Positions 9,109 to 18,482 of a stretch of 64,000 nucleotides of DNA are shown in pieces. Every line of letters starts with the position of its first letter. The stretch's first letter is position 1. The translations under genes and the position numbers were made by a program. Source of the DNA: Geojedonia litorea (GTDB lineage Bacteria > Bacteroidota > Bacteroidia > Flavobacteriales > Flavobacteriaceae); NCBI RefSeq assembly GCF_042654525.1, contig NZ_JBHSGP010000012.1, forward strand, positions 239,763 to 303,762, in the 5' to 3' direction. Under the pieces are notes generated by a model. It was not told the DNA's origin. It saw only the letters and a program-made list of their open reading frames with translations, and did not search any database.

Positions 9109-10479
9109 TTGTACGCCATTTTAGACATAGAAACCACTGGAGGAAAGTATAATGAAGAGGGTATTACCGAAATTGCCATTTACAAATTTGATGGTCATAA
9201 AGTGGTAGATAAATTTATAAGCCTAGTTAATCCAGAGCGTGAAATCCAACCTTTTGTAGTGAACTTAACAGGCATTAATGCAAACATGCTTCGTAATGCT
9301 CCAAAATTTTATGAAGTTGCTAAACGTATTGTTGAAATAACGGATGATTGTATTATTGTTGCTCACAATGCCCAGTTTGATAACCGTATCTTAAAAACCG
9401 AATTTAAGCGATTGGGCTTTGGGTTTAAACGAGAAACGCTTTGTACTGTAGAGCTTTCAAAACGTTTAATCCCAGGACAAGATTCATATAGTTTAGGGAA
9501 ACTATCGCGATCACTGGGTATTCCGGTTAGTGATAGGCACCGTGCTAATGGTGATGCTCTGGCGACTTTAAAACTGTTTAAAATTCTTCTTAATAAAGAT
9601 CTCAACAAATACATTATTCAAGATAGTATTAGGTTAGAACCTAAACGCCAAATGGAGCCAAATCATAAGCGAATAATTGAGGAACTTCCTTCAGTTACTG
9701 GTGTGTATTATATTCATGATGAAAATGGTAAAATCATCTATATTGGTAAAAGCAAAAACATTAAGCATCGAATTAATCAACATCTAACCGATACCAGTCC
9801 CAAATCTAAAAAAATTCAGCTATTAGTTGCCGCAGTGACTTACGAAACTACTGGAAGTGAGCTTGTTGCGCTTCTTAAAGAAAGCGAAGAAATAAAACAA
9901 AATAAACCACTGTATAATAGAGCATTACGACGTAATTTATTTACACATGCACTTTACAGTTTCAAAGACGATAATGGATATATTAATTTAAAAATTGATA
10001 AAGCCGATGGTCGTAAAAACCCTATTACAACCTTTAGCACAAAGCAAAGTGCCAAAAGCTTTTTATTCAAAGCTATTGAAGAATTTGAGCTCTGTCAAAA
10101 ATTAACTGGACTTTACCCATCCAAAACCAGTTGCTTCAATTACACTATTAAAAGTTGCCATGGCGCTTGTATCAAAAAAGAAACTCCCGAAAGCTACAAT
10201 GAGCGCATCAACCAACTCATCAAAAAAAACAGTTACAATAATCAAAACATGGTCATAATAGACAGAGGTCGAGATATTGATGAACGCAGTGCTATTTTAA
10301 TAGAGGATGGAGTTTTCAAAGGGTTAGGATTTTTTGATTTAAATTATCAAATCAATACAATTGATGTATTAAGGTCTATTATTACTCCAATGGAAAATAA
10401 TAGAGACACCCAACATATTATCCAGAATTATTTACGGAAGAATAAGAAATTGAAAATTATTCATTTTAATAACTTATGA
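9109..10479 (+). CDS. DnaQ-type 3'-5' exonuclease fused to a GIY-YIG (UvrC-N) domain
   Basis: A 456-residue two-domain protein using a TTG start; the DEDD motif begins at residue 6, so no later start is possible. Residues 1 to about 165 are an epsilon-subunit-like exonuclease with D6-x-E8, D91 in HNAQFD, and H144/D149 (DEDDh type). Residues about 197-280 are a GIY-YIG nuclease (GVYYIHD, IIYIGKSK) as in UvrC and Cho. The C-terminal part keeps paired cysteines (CFNY, CHGAC) resembling the UvrC cysteine region. A role in nucleotide excision repair or DNA end processing is inferred from the domains. Its stop overlaps the next start by 4 bases. Confidence 0.9.
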   Translation: MYAILDIETTGGKYNEEGITEIAIYKFDGHKVVDKFISLVNPEREIQPFVVNLTGINANMLRNAPKFYEVAKRIVEITDDCIIVAHNAQFDNRILKTEFKRLGFGFKRETLCTVELSKRLIPGQDSYSLGKLSRSLGIPVSDRHRANGDALATLKLFKILLNKDLNKYIIQDSIRLEPKRQMEPNHKRIIEELPSVTGVYYIHDENGKIIYIGKSKNIKHRINQHLTDTSPKSKKIQLLVAAVTYETTGSELVALLKESEEIKQNKPLYNRALRRNLFTHALYSFKDDNGYINLKIDKADGRKNPITTFSTKQSAKSFLFKAIEEFELCQKLTGLYPSKTSCFNYTIKSCHGACIKKETPESYNERINQLIKKNSYNNQNMVIIDRGRDIDERSAILIEDGVFKGLGFFDLNYQINTIDVLRSIITPMENNRDTQHIIQNYLRKNKKLKIIHFNNL

Positions 10480-12431
10480 AGCATCTACTAACCTTTGCCT
10501 GCCTCATTTCTTTAAACGTTTTTTCTCAATCTCCTTTCAATTCAGAAAGCACTGCGGTTACGAGAGCCGATTTAACCACAAACGTATTTGAAAAAGATTC
10601 AACCGCAAATGCAGTTGTTCTTTATGAATTGGGCAAAAGTTATGTAGATAAGAAATCATTTAAATTGAAGACTGAAATCAATAAAAAAGTCAAAATTTTA
10701 AATCGAAATGGATTCAACCAAAGCACCATAATTGAGTATTTATATGATAATGGCCAAAGACGAGAAACAATATCAAATATAATTGCAACAACCTATAACA
10801 TTGAACATAATAATGTTACCACTACTTCCATTAACAAAAATGAAATTTTTGAAGAGAAGTATAATAACAATTATACAATTGTGAAATTCACTTTACCAAA
10901 CATAAAAGAAGGCTCTGTTATTACGTATAGCTATACTTTGGAATCTCCATTTATGTACAAGTACAAAGAATGGCGTTTTCAAGATGAAATACCTGTACTC
11001 CATAGTGAATATCATACGAGCATTCCGGCATTATGGGATTATAATATCAAATTAGTAGGATTCCAAAAGCTTGCGGTTAATGATGCTAAAATACAGAGAA
11101 ATTGTTTAGAGGGTGGCAACGGGGCTTATGCTGATTGCACCAATTCAATATACGTCATGAAAAACATTCCAGCATTCCGCGAGGAAGATTATATGACCAC
11201 AAAAGACAACTACTTGTCAAGAATTGAATATGAACTTAAAGTTTTTAAAAATTTTAATGGCAATGTTGAAAACCTCACTAAATCCTGGAAAACCACTGAT
11301 AGTGAATTTAAAACAGACCCAGAATTAGGTAGACAACTAGGTAAAAGTGGTATGCTTAAGGAATTGATCGATCACTCCTTAAAGAATGAACCTAATGCTT
11401 TAAAAAAAGCAGAAACTATTTTTAATTATGTTCAAACCAATTACACTTGGAATGGTAAATATGAAATCTTTAAAGATGTTTCGGTAAAGAATCTCATAAA
11501 GAATAAGTCTGGAAAAGTTTCAGAAATTAATATTTTACTTCACAATTTGCTTGAAGAATACGATATTAAGGTTAAACCTGTTCTCCTATCAACAAGACAA
11601 AACGGATTACCAACGCAGCTATTTCCAGTAATTTCAGAATTTAATTATCTTATTGTTCAGGCAACTATAAATAGCAAAACCTATCTATTGGATGCTACTG
11701 ACAAGTATGTATCATTTGGAGAATTGCCATTTCGATGCTTAAACCAATATGGACGGCTACTCGATTTTGATGATGGCAGCAGCTGGATTGATATTGCTCC
11801 TGATAAAGTTTCTGTAGTTCATCATAAAGCAGAATTAAGTCTTGATGACAACTCCCTTATATCGGGAACGATAGACTCAAAATCTACAGGTTATCATGCT
11901 ATGCCTTTAAAAGAAAGCTTTTTTGGCAATCCAAAAGCTCATCTGGATCATTATGAAAATAAGTTCACAAATATTAACTTTTTAGATTATAATGTAAGTA
12001 CAACGGACCATTCAAGTTTTGATTTTGATGAAAGTTTTAAAATCGAGTATCAGACTGAACAAGTTTCAAATAATTTATATATAAATCCTTTTATATTCAA
12101 ATTTTTTACTGAAAACCCATTTAAATTACAGGAACGCTCCTATCCTATCGATTTTGGTTTTAAAGATACCTTTGCCTATAACATGAAAATTATACATTCT
12201 GATGCCTTTGAAGCTGTTGAAATACCTAAAGAGGAGATGTTTTCATTACCGAATAACAAGGGAACAGTTACATTATCTTCAAAAGCACAGGGTAACGAAA
12301 TAATGGTGTATTTCAAAATTAGTTTCAATGATGCTCTTTTTGACCCGACTTATTATAATGCGTTAAAAATTTATTTAGGTAAAATTGTAGATATACAGAA
12401 AAACGCACTCATAGTATTAAAGAAAAAATAG
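10476..12431 (+). CDS. Exported DUF3857/transglutaminase-like domain protein
   Basis: A 651-residue protein with a signal peptide (MKHLLTFACLISLNVFSQ). Residues about 55-220 match the beta-rich DUF3857 domain. Residues about 290-420 match a transglutaminase-like fold (ETIFNYVQTNYTWNG), but where active members have a catalytic Cys the sequence reads KSGKVSEINILLHNLL, so the Cys appears replaced by Ser and the enzyme may be inactive. The C-terminal 200 residues are beta-rich. Located in the periplasm or at the cell surface. Function unknown. It is coupled to the nuclease gene upstream by a 4-base overlap and followed 24 bases later by an ion-channel gene. Confidence 0.82.
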   Translation: MKHLLTFACLISLNVFSQSPFNSESTAVTRADLTTNVFEKDSTANAVVLYELGKSYVDKKSFKLKTEINKKVKILNRNGFNQSTIIEYLYDNGQRRETISNIIATTYNIEHNNVTTTSINKNEIFEEKYNNNYTIVKFTLPNIKEGSVITYSYTLESPFMYKYKEWRFQDEIPVLHSEYHTSIPALWDYNIKLVGFQKLAVNDAKIQRNCLEGGNGAYADCTNSIYVMKNIPAFREEDYMTTKDNYLSRIEYELKVFKNFNGNVENLTKSWKTTDSEFKTDPELGRQLGKSGMLKELIDHSLKNEPNALKKAETIFNYVQTNYTWNGKYEIFKDVSVKNLIKNKSGKVSEINILLHNLLEEYDIKVKPVLLSTRQNGLPTQLFPVISEFNYLIVQATINSKTYLLDATDKYVSFGELPFRCLNQYGRLLDFDDGSSWIDIAPDKVSVVHHKAELSLDDNSLISGTIDSKSTGYHAMPLKESFFGNPKAHLDHYENKFTNINFLDYNVSTTDHSSFDFDESFKIEYQTEQVSNNLYINPFIFKFFTENPFKLQERSYPIDFGFKDTFAYNMKIIHSDAFEAVEIPKEEMFSLPNNKGTVTLSSKAQGNEIMVYFKISFNDALFDPTYYNALKIYLGKIVDIQKNALIVLKKK

Positions 12432-12455
12432 TTATCTTTTGCTGAATTTTAGAAT

Positions 12456-13310
12456 ATGGGCAAACTAACACGACACAACTGGAGATCCAAACTTCATGAA
12501 CTTATCTATGAAGCAGACACCCCATCAGGTAAGATTTTTGATCTAGTGTTGATGTTTACCATTATAGCCAGTATCATATTGGTTATGCTAGAAAGTGTGA
12601 AAGCCATTGATGAACGCTTTCATCAATTATTAAATATTTCGGAATGGATTATCACCATTTTGTTCAGTTTAGAATATATAGCTCGTATTGTTAGTGTAAG
12701 ACAACCCATAAAATATATTTTAAGTTTTTATGGAATCATTGATTTTCTTGCTACAATCCCGAAATATTTATCCCTTATTTTTGCTGGAACGCATGCATTA
12801 GTAGCATTAAGAGCGTTACGCTTATTAAGAATATTTAGAATTTTAAAATTAGCCCGCTATCTGGGAGCTTCAAATAATTTAGTTAAAGCTCTTAAAGCGA
12901 GTCGAGCTAAAATTTCGGTGTTTCTTTTTGCTGTTATAATTGTAGCAATAATTCTTGGCACTATCATGTATTTGGTAGAAGGTGAAAAGAACGGGTTCAC
13001 CAACATTCCTAAAAGCGTGTACTGGTGTATTGTTACACTTACTACAGTTGGATTTGGTGACATTGCGCCACAAACACCTCTTGGACAATTCATTGCTGCA
13101 TTGGTAATGATATTAGGTTATGGCATTATTGCAGTTCCTACTGGAATTGTCTCGGCTGAATATACGACTCAAGTAAAACAACCAGAACAACCCCGAAATC
13201 CTGATAAAATACATACCAATACTCAAAGTTGCGCAAATTGTTTAACCGAAGGTCATCAAGATCGTGCTGAATATTGCCATATCTGTGGCTACAAATTACA
13301 CCATGATTAA
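12456..13310 (+). CDS. Voltage-gated potassium-channel-like protein with C-terminal zinc ribbon
   Basis: A 284-residue six-helix membrane protein. Helices S1-S3 span about 27-110. S4 carries Arg at 119, 122, 125 and 128, every third position, as in voltage sensors. The pore loop has the potassium selectivity filter TTVGFGD (196-202) between S5 (152-173) and S6 (211-233). It belongs to the short Kv-like ion-transporter family of bacteria. Unusually, the cytoplasmic tail ends in a four-cysteine zinc ribbon (C259, C262, C274, C277). The last 8 bases overlap the miaA start, so the two are likely co-translated. Confidence 0.88.
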   Translation: MGKLTRHNWRSKLHELIYEADTPSGKIFDLVLMFTIIASIILVMLESVKAIDERFHQLLNISEWIITILFSLEYIARIVSVRQPIKYILSFYGIIDFLATIPKYLSLIFAGTHALVALRALRLLRIFRILKLARYLGASNNLVKALKASRAKISVFLFAVIIVAIILGTIMYLVEGEKNGFTNIPKSVYWCIVTLTTVGFGDIAPQTPLGQFIAALVMILGYGIIAVPTGIVSAEYTTQVKQPEQPRNPDKIHTNTQSCANCLTEGHQDRAEYCHICGYKLHHD

Positions 13311-14211
13311 GTACCTTATTTCCATTATTGGGCCAACTGCGATTGGAAAAACAAACTTAAGTATACAATTAGCAAGGCACTTTAAAACCGAAATTATTTC
13401 TGCAGATTCAAGACAGTTCTATAAAGAAATGAGTATTGGAACAGCAGCTCCAACACCTGAAGAACTATCATTAGCCACACATCATTTTATCCACCACAAA
13501 TCTATAGAAGATGATTACAATGTTGGTGCATTTGAGCAAGATGCCCTAAATAAACTAGACGAGCTTTTCAAAAATCATGACATCGTGATTATGGTTGGTG
13601 GCTCTGGCTTATATGTCGATGCTATTACAAAAGGTTTAGACGACTTCCCTGATATAGACCCTCAAGTTAGAACAGAACTAAATTCTAAAATTGAAAAAGA
13701 AGGACTAGAATCACTCCAAAAACAGCTTAAAGTTTTAGATCCTATGACTTACGAAACAATTGCTCTAGATAATCCACATCGTGTAATTAGAGCGCTTGAG
13801 GTTTCTATAGGCACTGGTAAACCCTTTTCCTCGTTTTTAAATAAGAAGTCTACAAAACGACCGTTTAATACTATAACCATTGGTTTAACTGCAGAACGAT
13901 CAGTTATTTACAACCGAATTAACCAGCGTGTAGACATCATGATGGATAATGGTTTACTTGAAGAAGCAAAATCACTTCAATGTAAACAACACCTTAATGC
14001 ATTAAATACAGTTGGTTATAAAGAGTTATTTAACTACCTAAATGGCGACTGGACATTAGATTTTGCTATTTCAGAAATAAAAAAGAATTCACGGCGCTTT
14101 GCTAAACGTCAACTCACTTGGTTTAAAAAGAATAAAAATTGCCATTGGTTTGACTACAATTCATCTTTAGAATCAATTATTGAGACCATTGAAAATGAAG
14201 TAATTAATTGA
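13303..14211 (+). CDS. miaA: tRNA dimethylallyltransferase
   Basis: A 302-residue protein that transfers a dimethylallyl group to A37 of tRNAs reading UNN codons. The P-loop is GPTAIGKT (10-17), followed by the substrate motif DSRQFY (35-40) and SIGTAAP. Further landmarks are GGSGLYVDA and DNPHRVIRALE. I choose the ATG at 13303 because it places the P-loop at the usual residue 10. A GTG at 13264 would add 13 residues that read as out-of-frame channel-gene sequence. The start overlaps the channel gene by 8 bases. Confidence 0.95.
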   Translation: MIKYLISIIGPTAIGKTNLSIQLARHFKTEIISADSRQFYKEMSIGTAAPTPEELSLATHHFIHHKSIEDDYNVGAFEQDALNKLDELFKNHDIVIMVGGSGLYVDAITKGLDDFPDIDPQVRTELNSKIEKEGLESLQKQLKVLDPMTYETIALDNPHRVIRALEVSIGTGKPFSSFLNKKSTKRPFNTITIGLTAERSVIYNRINQRVDIMMDNGLLEEAKSLQCKQHLNALNTVGYKELFNYLNGDWTLDFAISEIKKNSRRFAKRQLTWFKKNKNCHWFDYNSSLESIIETIENEVIN

Positions 14212-14258
14212 TTTTTAAAATAATCTACAAAAAAAACCTATAGTTATTTTATTAGTAC

Positions 14259-14266
14259 TACCTTTG
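14259..14266 (+). promoter_or_regulatory. Candidate -7 box of the cold-shock gene
   Basis: TACCTTTG matches TAnnTTTG and lies 25 bases before the cold-shock start. I find no TTG at the usual distance upstream, so only half of the promoter is supported. Confidence 0.35.
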
Positions 14267-14291
14267 GCACTTAATTAATTTAAATTTTATT

Positions 14292-14483
14292 ATGAGTAAA
14301 GGTACCGTAAAATTCTTCAACGATTCAAAAGGATTTGGATTCATCACTGAAGAAGGAAACAACAAAGAACATTTTGTACACATTTCTGGTTTAATCGACG
14401 AAGTTAGAGAAGGAGATGAAGTAGAATTCGATTTAACAGAAGGAAAAAAAGGATTAAACGCAGTAAACGTAAAAGTTATCTAA
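14292..14483 (+). CDS. Cold-shock domain protein (CspA family)
   Basis: A 63-residue single cold-shock domain. Both RNA-binding motifs are present: RNP1 as KGFGFI (13-18) and RNP2 as HFVHIS (27-32). These proteins bind single-stranded RNA or DNA and melt secondary structure. It is monocistronic, with its own candidate promoter box and a strong terminator 26 bases after the stop. The leader is short (about 20 bases), unlike the long thermosensitive leader of E. coli cspA, so cold induction by that mechanism is not indicated. Confidence 0.96.
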   Translation: MSKGTVKFFNDSKGFGFITEEGNNKEHFVHISGLIDEVREGDEVEFDLTEGKKGLNAVNVKVI

Positions 14484-14507
14484 TAAACGCTTGATTTTTT
14501 TAAAAAG

Positions 14508-14537
14508 ACAAAGCCTATCAAATGATAGGCTTTTTTT
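14508..14537 (+). terminator. Intrinsic terminator after the cold-shock gene
   Basis: AAAGCCTATC and GATAGGCTTT pair perfectly around a 4-base loop, and a run of seven T follows. A weaker T-rich stretch on the other strand means it may also serve the convergent response-regulator gene. Confidence 0.9.
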
Positions 14538-14557
14538 ATTTGTTGTATTAGTGACTA

Positions 14558-15268
14558 TTAGGCATTTTGGTTAACAACCAATCTAAAGCCTTCACCATGT
14601 ATATTTAAAATTTCTACGTTTGGATCCAACTTTAAATACTTACGAAGTTTGGCGATATAAACATCCATACTTCTAGAGGTAAAGTAATTATCATCTCGCC
14701 AAATTTTAGTAAGTGCCAACTCTCTTGGCATTAAGTCGTTTTCGTGAAGCGCTAACATACGAAGTAACTCATTTTCTTTTGGAGATAATTTAATGGGATC
14801 TCCTCCATCAAATTTTAAAAATCGTAGTTTAGAATTAAGATCAAACTTACCAATTTTAAACTCAAACTGTTTGCTGTCGGCAATAGTATCAGTTGCTTTT
14901 CGCTGAATAATTGCCTTAATTTTCATTAATAGCACTTCACTATCAAAAGGCTTATTTAAATAATCGTCTGCTCCAACTTTATAACCTTTAAGCACATCTT
15001 CCTTCATGGCTTTTGCAGTCAGGAATATAATAGGAACCTCCGCATTTTTTTCCTTTATTTCTTTTGCCAAGGTGAATCCATCCTTATAAGGCATCATGAC
15101 ATCTAAAATACATAGATCAAAGTCGTCTTTTTTAAACTTTTCAAAGCCTTCCATACCGTTTTTTGCATGAACAACTTCATAGTCGTTCATCATTAAATAA
15201 TCTTTAAGTACGGTACCAAAGTTTGGATCATCTTCTACTAAAAGTATTTTCTTGTTTTGTGCTTCCAT
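14558..15268 (-). CDS. OmpR-family response regulator (RprY-like)
   Basis: A 236-residue protein with an N-terminal receiver domain (acidic pair ED at 12-13, phosphoacceptor D56 in CILDVMMP, conserved K in YLNKPF) and a C-terminal winged-helix DNA-binding domain (KLSPKENELLRML, then SRSMDVYIAKLRKYL). It acts as a transcription regulator controlled by phosphorylation. The cognate kinase is encoded immediately upstream with 3 bases between the genes. The pair resembles RprX/RprY of Bacteroides, linked there to envelope and redox stress; assigning that regulon here is inference. Confidence 0.92.
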   Translation of the reverse strand: MEAQNKKILLVEDDPNFGTVLKDYLMMNDYEVVHAKNGMEGFEKFKKDDFDLCILDVMMPYKDGFTLAKEIKEKNAEVPIIFLTAKAMKEDVLKGYKVGADDYLNKPFDSEVLLMKIKAIIQRKATDTIADSKQFEFKIGKFDLNSKLRFLKFDGGDPIKLSPKENELLRMLALHENDLMPRELALTKIWRDDNYFTSRSMDVYIAKLRKYLKLDPNVEILNIHGEGFRLVVNQNA

Positions 15269-15271
15269 AAT

Positions 15272-16846
15272 TTATGATATTAATGGCAGTTTTATTGTAA
15301 ATACACTACCCTTTCCTTTTTCACTTTCTACTGAAATGTGACCTTGATGGTCTTCAACCATTCGTTTCACATAGGCCAGTCCTAATCCGTGACCTTTAAC
15401 ATTGTGTACATTTCCAGTGTGTTCTCTATAAAATTTTTCGAACACTCGCTTTTGTACTTGTTTTGACATGCCATTGCCTTGATCGGCGACATGTAACAAT
15501 ATATTATTTCCAACATTTTCAGTTGAGACATCTATTTTAGGCGGCTCATCACTATACTTGATGGCATTGTCTAAAATGTTGACAATTACATTAGTAAAAT
15601 GGGTTTCATTTGCTAAAACTGAAGATTTATCGGCATTTAAATGTGTTTTTACATAACCTTTTCTATCTTCAACTATTAGCTCTACATGAGTTATTGCATC
15701 TTCAATTAGGTCGTGCAATTTTACTCTATCCTTACTAATGTTTAATTCATTTTTTTCGAGTTTAGATATTCTCAAGACGTTTTCAACTTGAGCGTGCATA
15801 CGTTTATTTTCATCTTTTATCATATTTAAATACCGCATTACCTTTTCTTGATCATTAATGATCTTTGGGTTTTTAATAGAATCTAGAGCCAAATTGATGG
15901 TTGCAATTGGCGTTTTAAATTCATGGGTCATATTATTGATGAAATCTGTTTTGATTTGTGATATTTTACGCTGTTTAATTAATTGATAAATTGCACTTGA
16001 ATAAGCAACAACTATAACTGTTGTAAAAATAATTGAAAGAATTAACATTCTTAAAATGCTAGATAACAAGTATTTATTGCGATCTGGAAAATTGACATAG
16101 AGTCTATAATCACTTTCGTTGTTGTTATCCAAAAACACAGGGACTCCATAAGTCACTGGTTTTATAAGCTCAAAGTTTTTAGAATGTACTTTAGTAGATA
16201 AGTCTTCATCATAAATAGCAAATTCAAAATCTATTTCAATTCCATCACTCTTTAATTGATTATCCAAAAAATCGTGGACTTCTTCAGTTGAAATACGCTT
16301 ATAAACTGGATAATCTCTGTAAAAATCACGATACGACGTTTCAAAAATCTTCCGCCCGATATCATCTAATGTATTATAACTCTGGATTGTTTTTATAGGA
16401 CTTACTTGAGTATTCCCGTCTAGTGTATTTCTATCATAAACCACCGTTTCCCTTTGATTGGTAAAACGACTAACGCTTACACTATCTAAACCGATGTCAA
16501 AGAACATTGATGGTACTTTGAAGCTTTCTTCGGAAATGGCATTTTGATAAATGGTGATTTCATTGGTGTCCTCGTTTAAGCTGTTGAGAATCAATGACGC
16601 CCTGATTTTGGTTGAATCAGGATTAGCACCACTTTCAATAATATTCTGGTATATTTTATTATAGCTTATTAACTCTTTGTTTTCAATAGTCTTTGAAACA
16701 AAACTTAAAGAACGCTTTACATTCAATGTAAAATTTTTCTCTTCGTTTTCTAGAGTATTATTAATAAAATATGCCTGAACAAAAATGATTCCAATGAGTG
16801 ATGAACTCATTAGTACTACCATTAAAATGAAAAGCTTTTTGCCCAT
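15272..16846 (-). CDS. Membrane sensor histidine kinase (RprX-like)
   Basis: A 524-residue kinase with two membrane helices (about 5-27 and 262-287) flanking a periplasmic sensor region of about 235 residues of no recognised family. The H box is NNMTHEFKTP with phosphoacceptor H308. The ATPase domain shows N-box NILDNAIKYS, G1 DQGNGM and G2 GHGLGLAYV. It phosphorylates the response regulator encoded next door. A TAAATTTG sequence at 16851-16858 on this strand sits 4 bases before the ATG and would give an almost leaderless transcript, but no -33 element accompanies it. Confidence 0.93.
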   Translation of the reverse strand: MGKKLFILMVVLMSSSLIGIIFVQAYFINNTLENEEKNFTLNVKRSLSFVSKTIENKELISYNKIYQNIIESGANPDSTKIRASLILNSLNEDTNEITIYQNAISEESFKVPSMFFDIGLDSVSVSRFTNQRETVVYDRNTLDGNTQVSPIKTIQSYNTLDDIGRKIFETSYRDFYRDYPVYKRISTEEVHDFLDNQLKSDGIEIDFEFAIYDEDLSTKVHSKNFELIKPVTYGVPVFLDNNNESDYRLYVNFPDRNKYLLSSILRMLILSIIFTTVIVVAYSSAIYQLIKQRKISQIKTDFINNMTHEFKTPIATINLALDSIKNPKIINDQEKVMRYLNMIKDENKRMHAQVENVLRISKLEKNELNISKDRVKLHDLIEDAITHVELIVEDRKGYVKTHLNADKSSVLANETHFTNVIVNILDNAIKYSDEPPKIDVSTENVGNNILLHVADQGNGMSKQVQKRVFEKFYREHTGNVHNVKGHGLGLAYVKRMVEDHQGHISVESEKGKGSVFTIKLPLIS

Positions 16847-16909
16847 CGTTCAAATTTAACATTTTAACATTTAGCACTTGTACCCTTTAACCTTACCTTA
16901 ACAAATATG

Positions 16910-17509
16910 TTAAAATTTAGAGTTATTAATCTTATTAAGCAATGTTTCATGCACCTTTAACACTTGATTTTTAGTGTGCTCAAGTTGGTCGTTAACTATA
17001 ACAAAATCAGACAGTTTTATTTTCTCTTCGTCAGACCATTGATGCTTCATTATAGTAACCACTTTATCTTTTGTAGTAGCATCCCGATTTAAAATTCGAC
17101 GTATACGTTCTTCTCGATTTGCTGTAACTGTGATAATATAATCATATTGAGACTGCATTTGATGCTCAAAAATAATAGCCGCTTCCTTAATTATATATGC
17201 AGCGTTTTGTTTTTTTATCCATCTTTTAAAATGTTGTGCCACTTTAGGATGAACAATGGCATTCATTTTATCTAAATACGTTTGATCATTAAATATTTTT
17301 GACGAGATAAATGGTTTATTGATGTTCCCATTAATATAGGCCTGCTCTCCAAATAATGCTATTAATTTTCTTTTGACAACTTTAGATGATTGCATCAATT
17401 TTTTGGCTTCAATATCTGCTATGTAAGTTGGAATACCTAAAGTCTTAAACAAATTAGCAACCGTAGTTTTACCACTGCCAATACCTCCAGTAAGTCCAAC
17501 AATTTTCAT
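16910..17509 (-). CDS. coaE: Dephospho-CoA kinase
   Basis: A 199-residue P-loop kinase catalysing the last step of coenzyme A synthesis, phosphorylation of the ribose 3'-OH of dephospho-CoA. The Walker A loop is GGIGSGKTT (8-16), followed by the family motif YIADIEAKKL. The lid region contains RIRRILNRD. Length is normal. It lies 10 bases after the YbbR gene on the same strand and so is probably transcribed with it. The earlier CoA step (coaBC) is encoded about 9 kb away at 25879-27090. Confidence 0.95.
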   Translation of the reverse strand: MKIVGLTGGIGSGKTTVANLFKTLGIPTYIADIEAKKLMQSSKVVKRKLIALFGEQAYINGNINKPFISSKIFNDQTYLDKMNAIVHPKVAQHFKRWIKKQNAAYIIKEAAIIFEHQMQSQYDYIITVTANREERIRRILNRDATTKDKVVTIMKHQWSDEEKIKLSDFVIVNDQLEHTKNQVLKVHETLLNKINNSKF

Positions 17510-17519
17510 TTGTTTCTTT

Positions 17520-18482
17520 TTATTGTATTAAGATAAACTCTACTTTGTTTTGCTTCAATTTCACATTTTTAACGATCGGTGAAACCTTTACTAATTTAGG
17601 TGTAAAATAGGTTTTATTTGATTGCTCAATTTCTAAATAATCGCATTCCACTTTGAAGTCTAATGGTTTTACATTTTTATAATTATCTAAACTAACATTG
17701 TAAGCTATTGTGATGACTTTTGGAAAATAATTAACCTCAACGCCTAACGGCTTATTTACGATAGTTACAGGGATTTCTATGGTGCCTTCCGTAAACTTTT
17801 CAACATTAGCCCTAACACTAGTTTCATCAATAGAATATTTTAATTTAGAATTAAATTGCTTCAATGGCAATTTTACATCAATATTAGTAGAAACATCTGT
17901 TAGGTTTAATGCCAAAGTTTCCACGCTTTTAACTTTAGATATTTCCTGCTCCGATCCTATTACATTTACCGAGTCTGGCTCAATTTTATATCCGTTTAAA
18001 ATATTATATCCAGATTTAAATTTGATACTTTCATTCAATACAATAGGCACTTTTTTTGATGATAAGGTTTCAACAGGAAAATATAAAGTATCTGGCTCAA
18101 TTAAAATAATCTCTGTGAATTGACTTAATTGTTCATTAATTTTGTGCTTATACTTATTGGGTACCCAAACATAATTATTGTTTTGTTTATAAACATCCTT
18201 GCTAAAATCAACGGCAATAGTATGTTTTCTAAATTGATAAATCAGCAAATTAAATCCATAGGCAGACACAGTTGCGTTCATTACCGGAGAACTATCAGTT
18301 ACTATTACTTGGTTCTGTGGTAAATTGATGAAATTAATAGCTACAGGAATATCTTCAGTGTATGTTTTTGATAACTTTGAGAGTAACAAAAAAAGAAAAG
18401 CGAACAAAAAAAAGAGTCCAAAAACATGAAGTTTTTTATTCTTAATAGACTTTACAAATTTAGATTTTACACTATTCGACAT
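17520..18482 (-). CDS. YbbR-like domain protein, membrane anchored
   Basis: A 320-residue protein with one N-terminal membrane helix (about 16-38, HVFGLFFLFAFLFLLLSKL) and an extracytoplasmic beta-rich part. The repeats match the YbbR pattern, with segments of about 80 residues such as residues 50-130 and 140-220. In Firmicutes YbbR (CdaR) regulates the diadenylate cyclase CdaA, but no cyclase gene is next to it here, so that role cannot be assumed. The gene overlaps the glycosyltransferase upstream by 11 bases and is followed closely by coaE. Confidence 0.8.
   Translation of the reverse strand: MSNSVKSKFVKSIKNKKLHVFGLFFLFAFLFLLLSKLSKTYTEDIPVAINFINLPQNQVIVTDSSPVMNATVSAYGFNLLIYQFRKHTIAVDFSKDVYKQNNNYVWVPNKYKHKINEQLSQFTEIILIEPDTLYFPVETLSSKKVPIVLNESIKFKSGYNILNGYKIEPDSVNVIGSEQEISKVKSVETLALNLTDVSTNIDVKLPLKQFNSKLKYSIDETSVRANVEKFTEGTIEIPVTIVNKPLGVEVNYFPKVITIAYNVSLDNYKNVKPLDFKVECDYLEIEQSNKTYFTPKLVKVSPIVKNVKLKQNKVEFILIQ

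Noticed and set aside
16851..16858. TAAATTTG as promoter of the histidine kinase
   Set aside because: It ends only 4 bases before the ATG and has no TTG at the right distance, so I did not list it as a feature.
17520..18482. CdaR regulator of c-di-AMP synthesis
   Set aside because: YbbR repeats alone are not enough; no diadenylate cyclase gene is adjacent.
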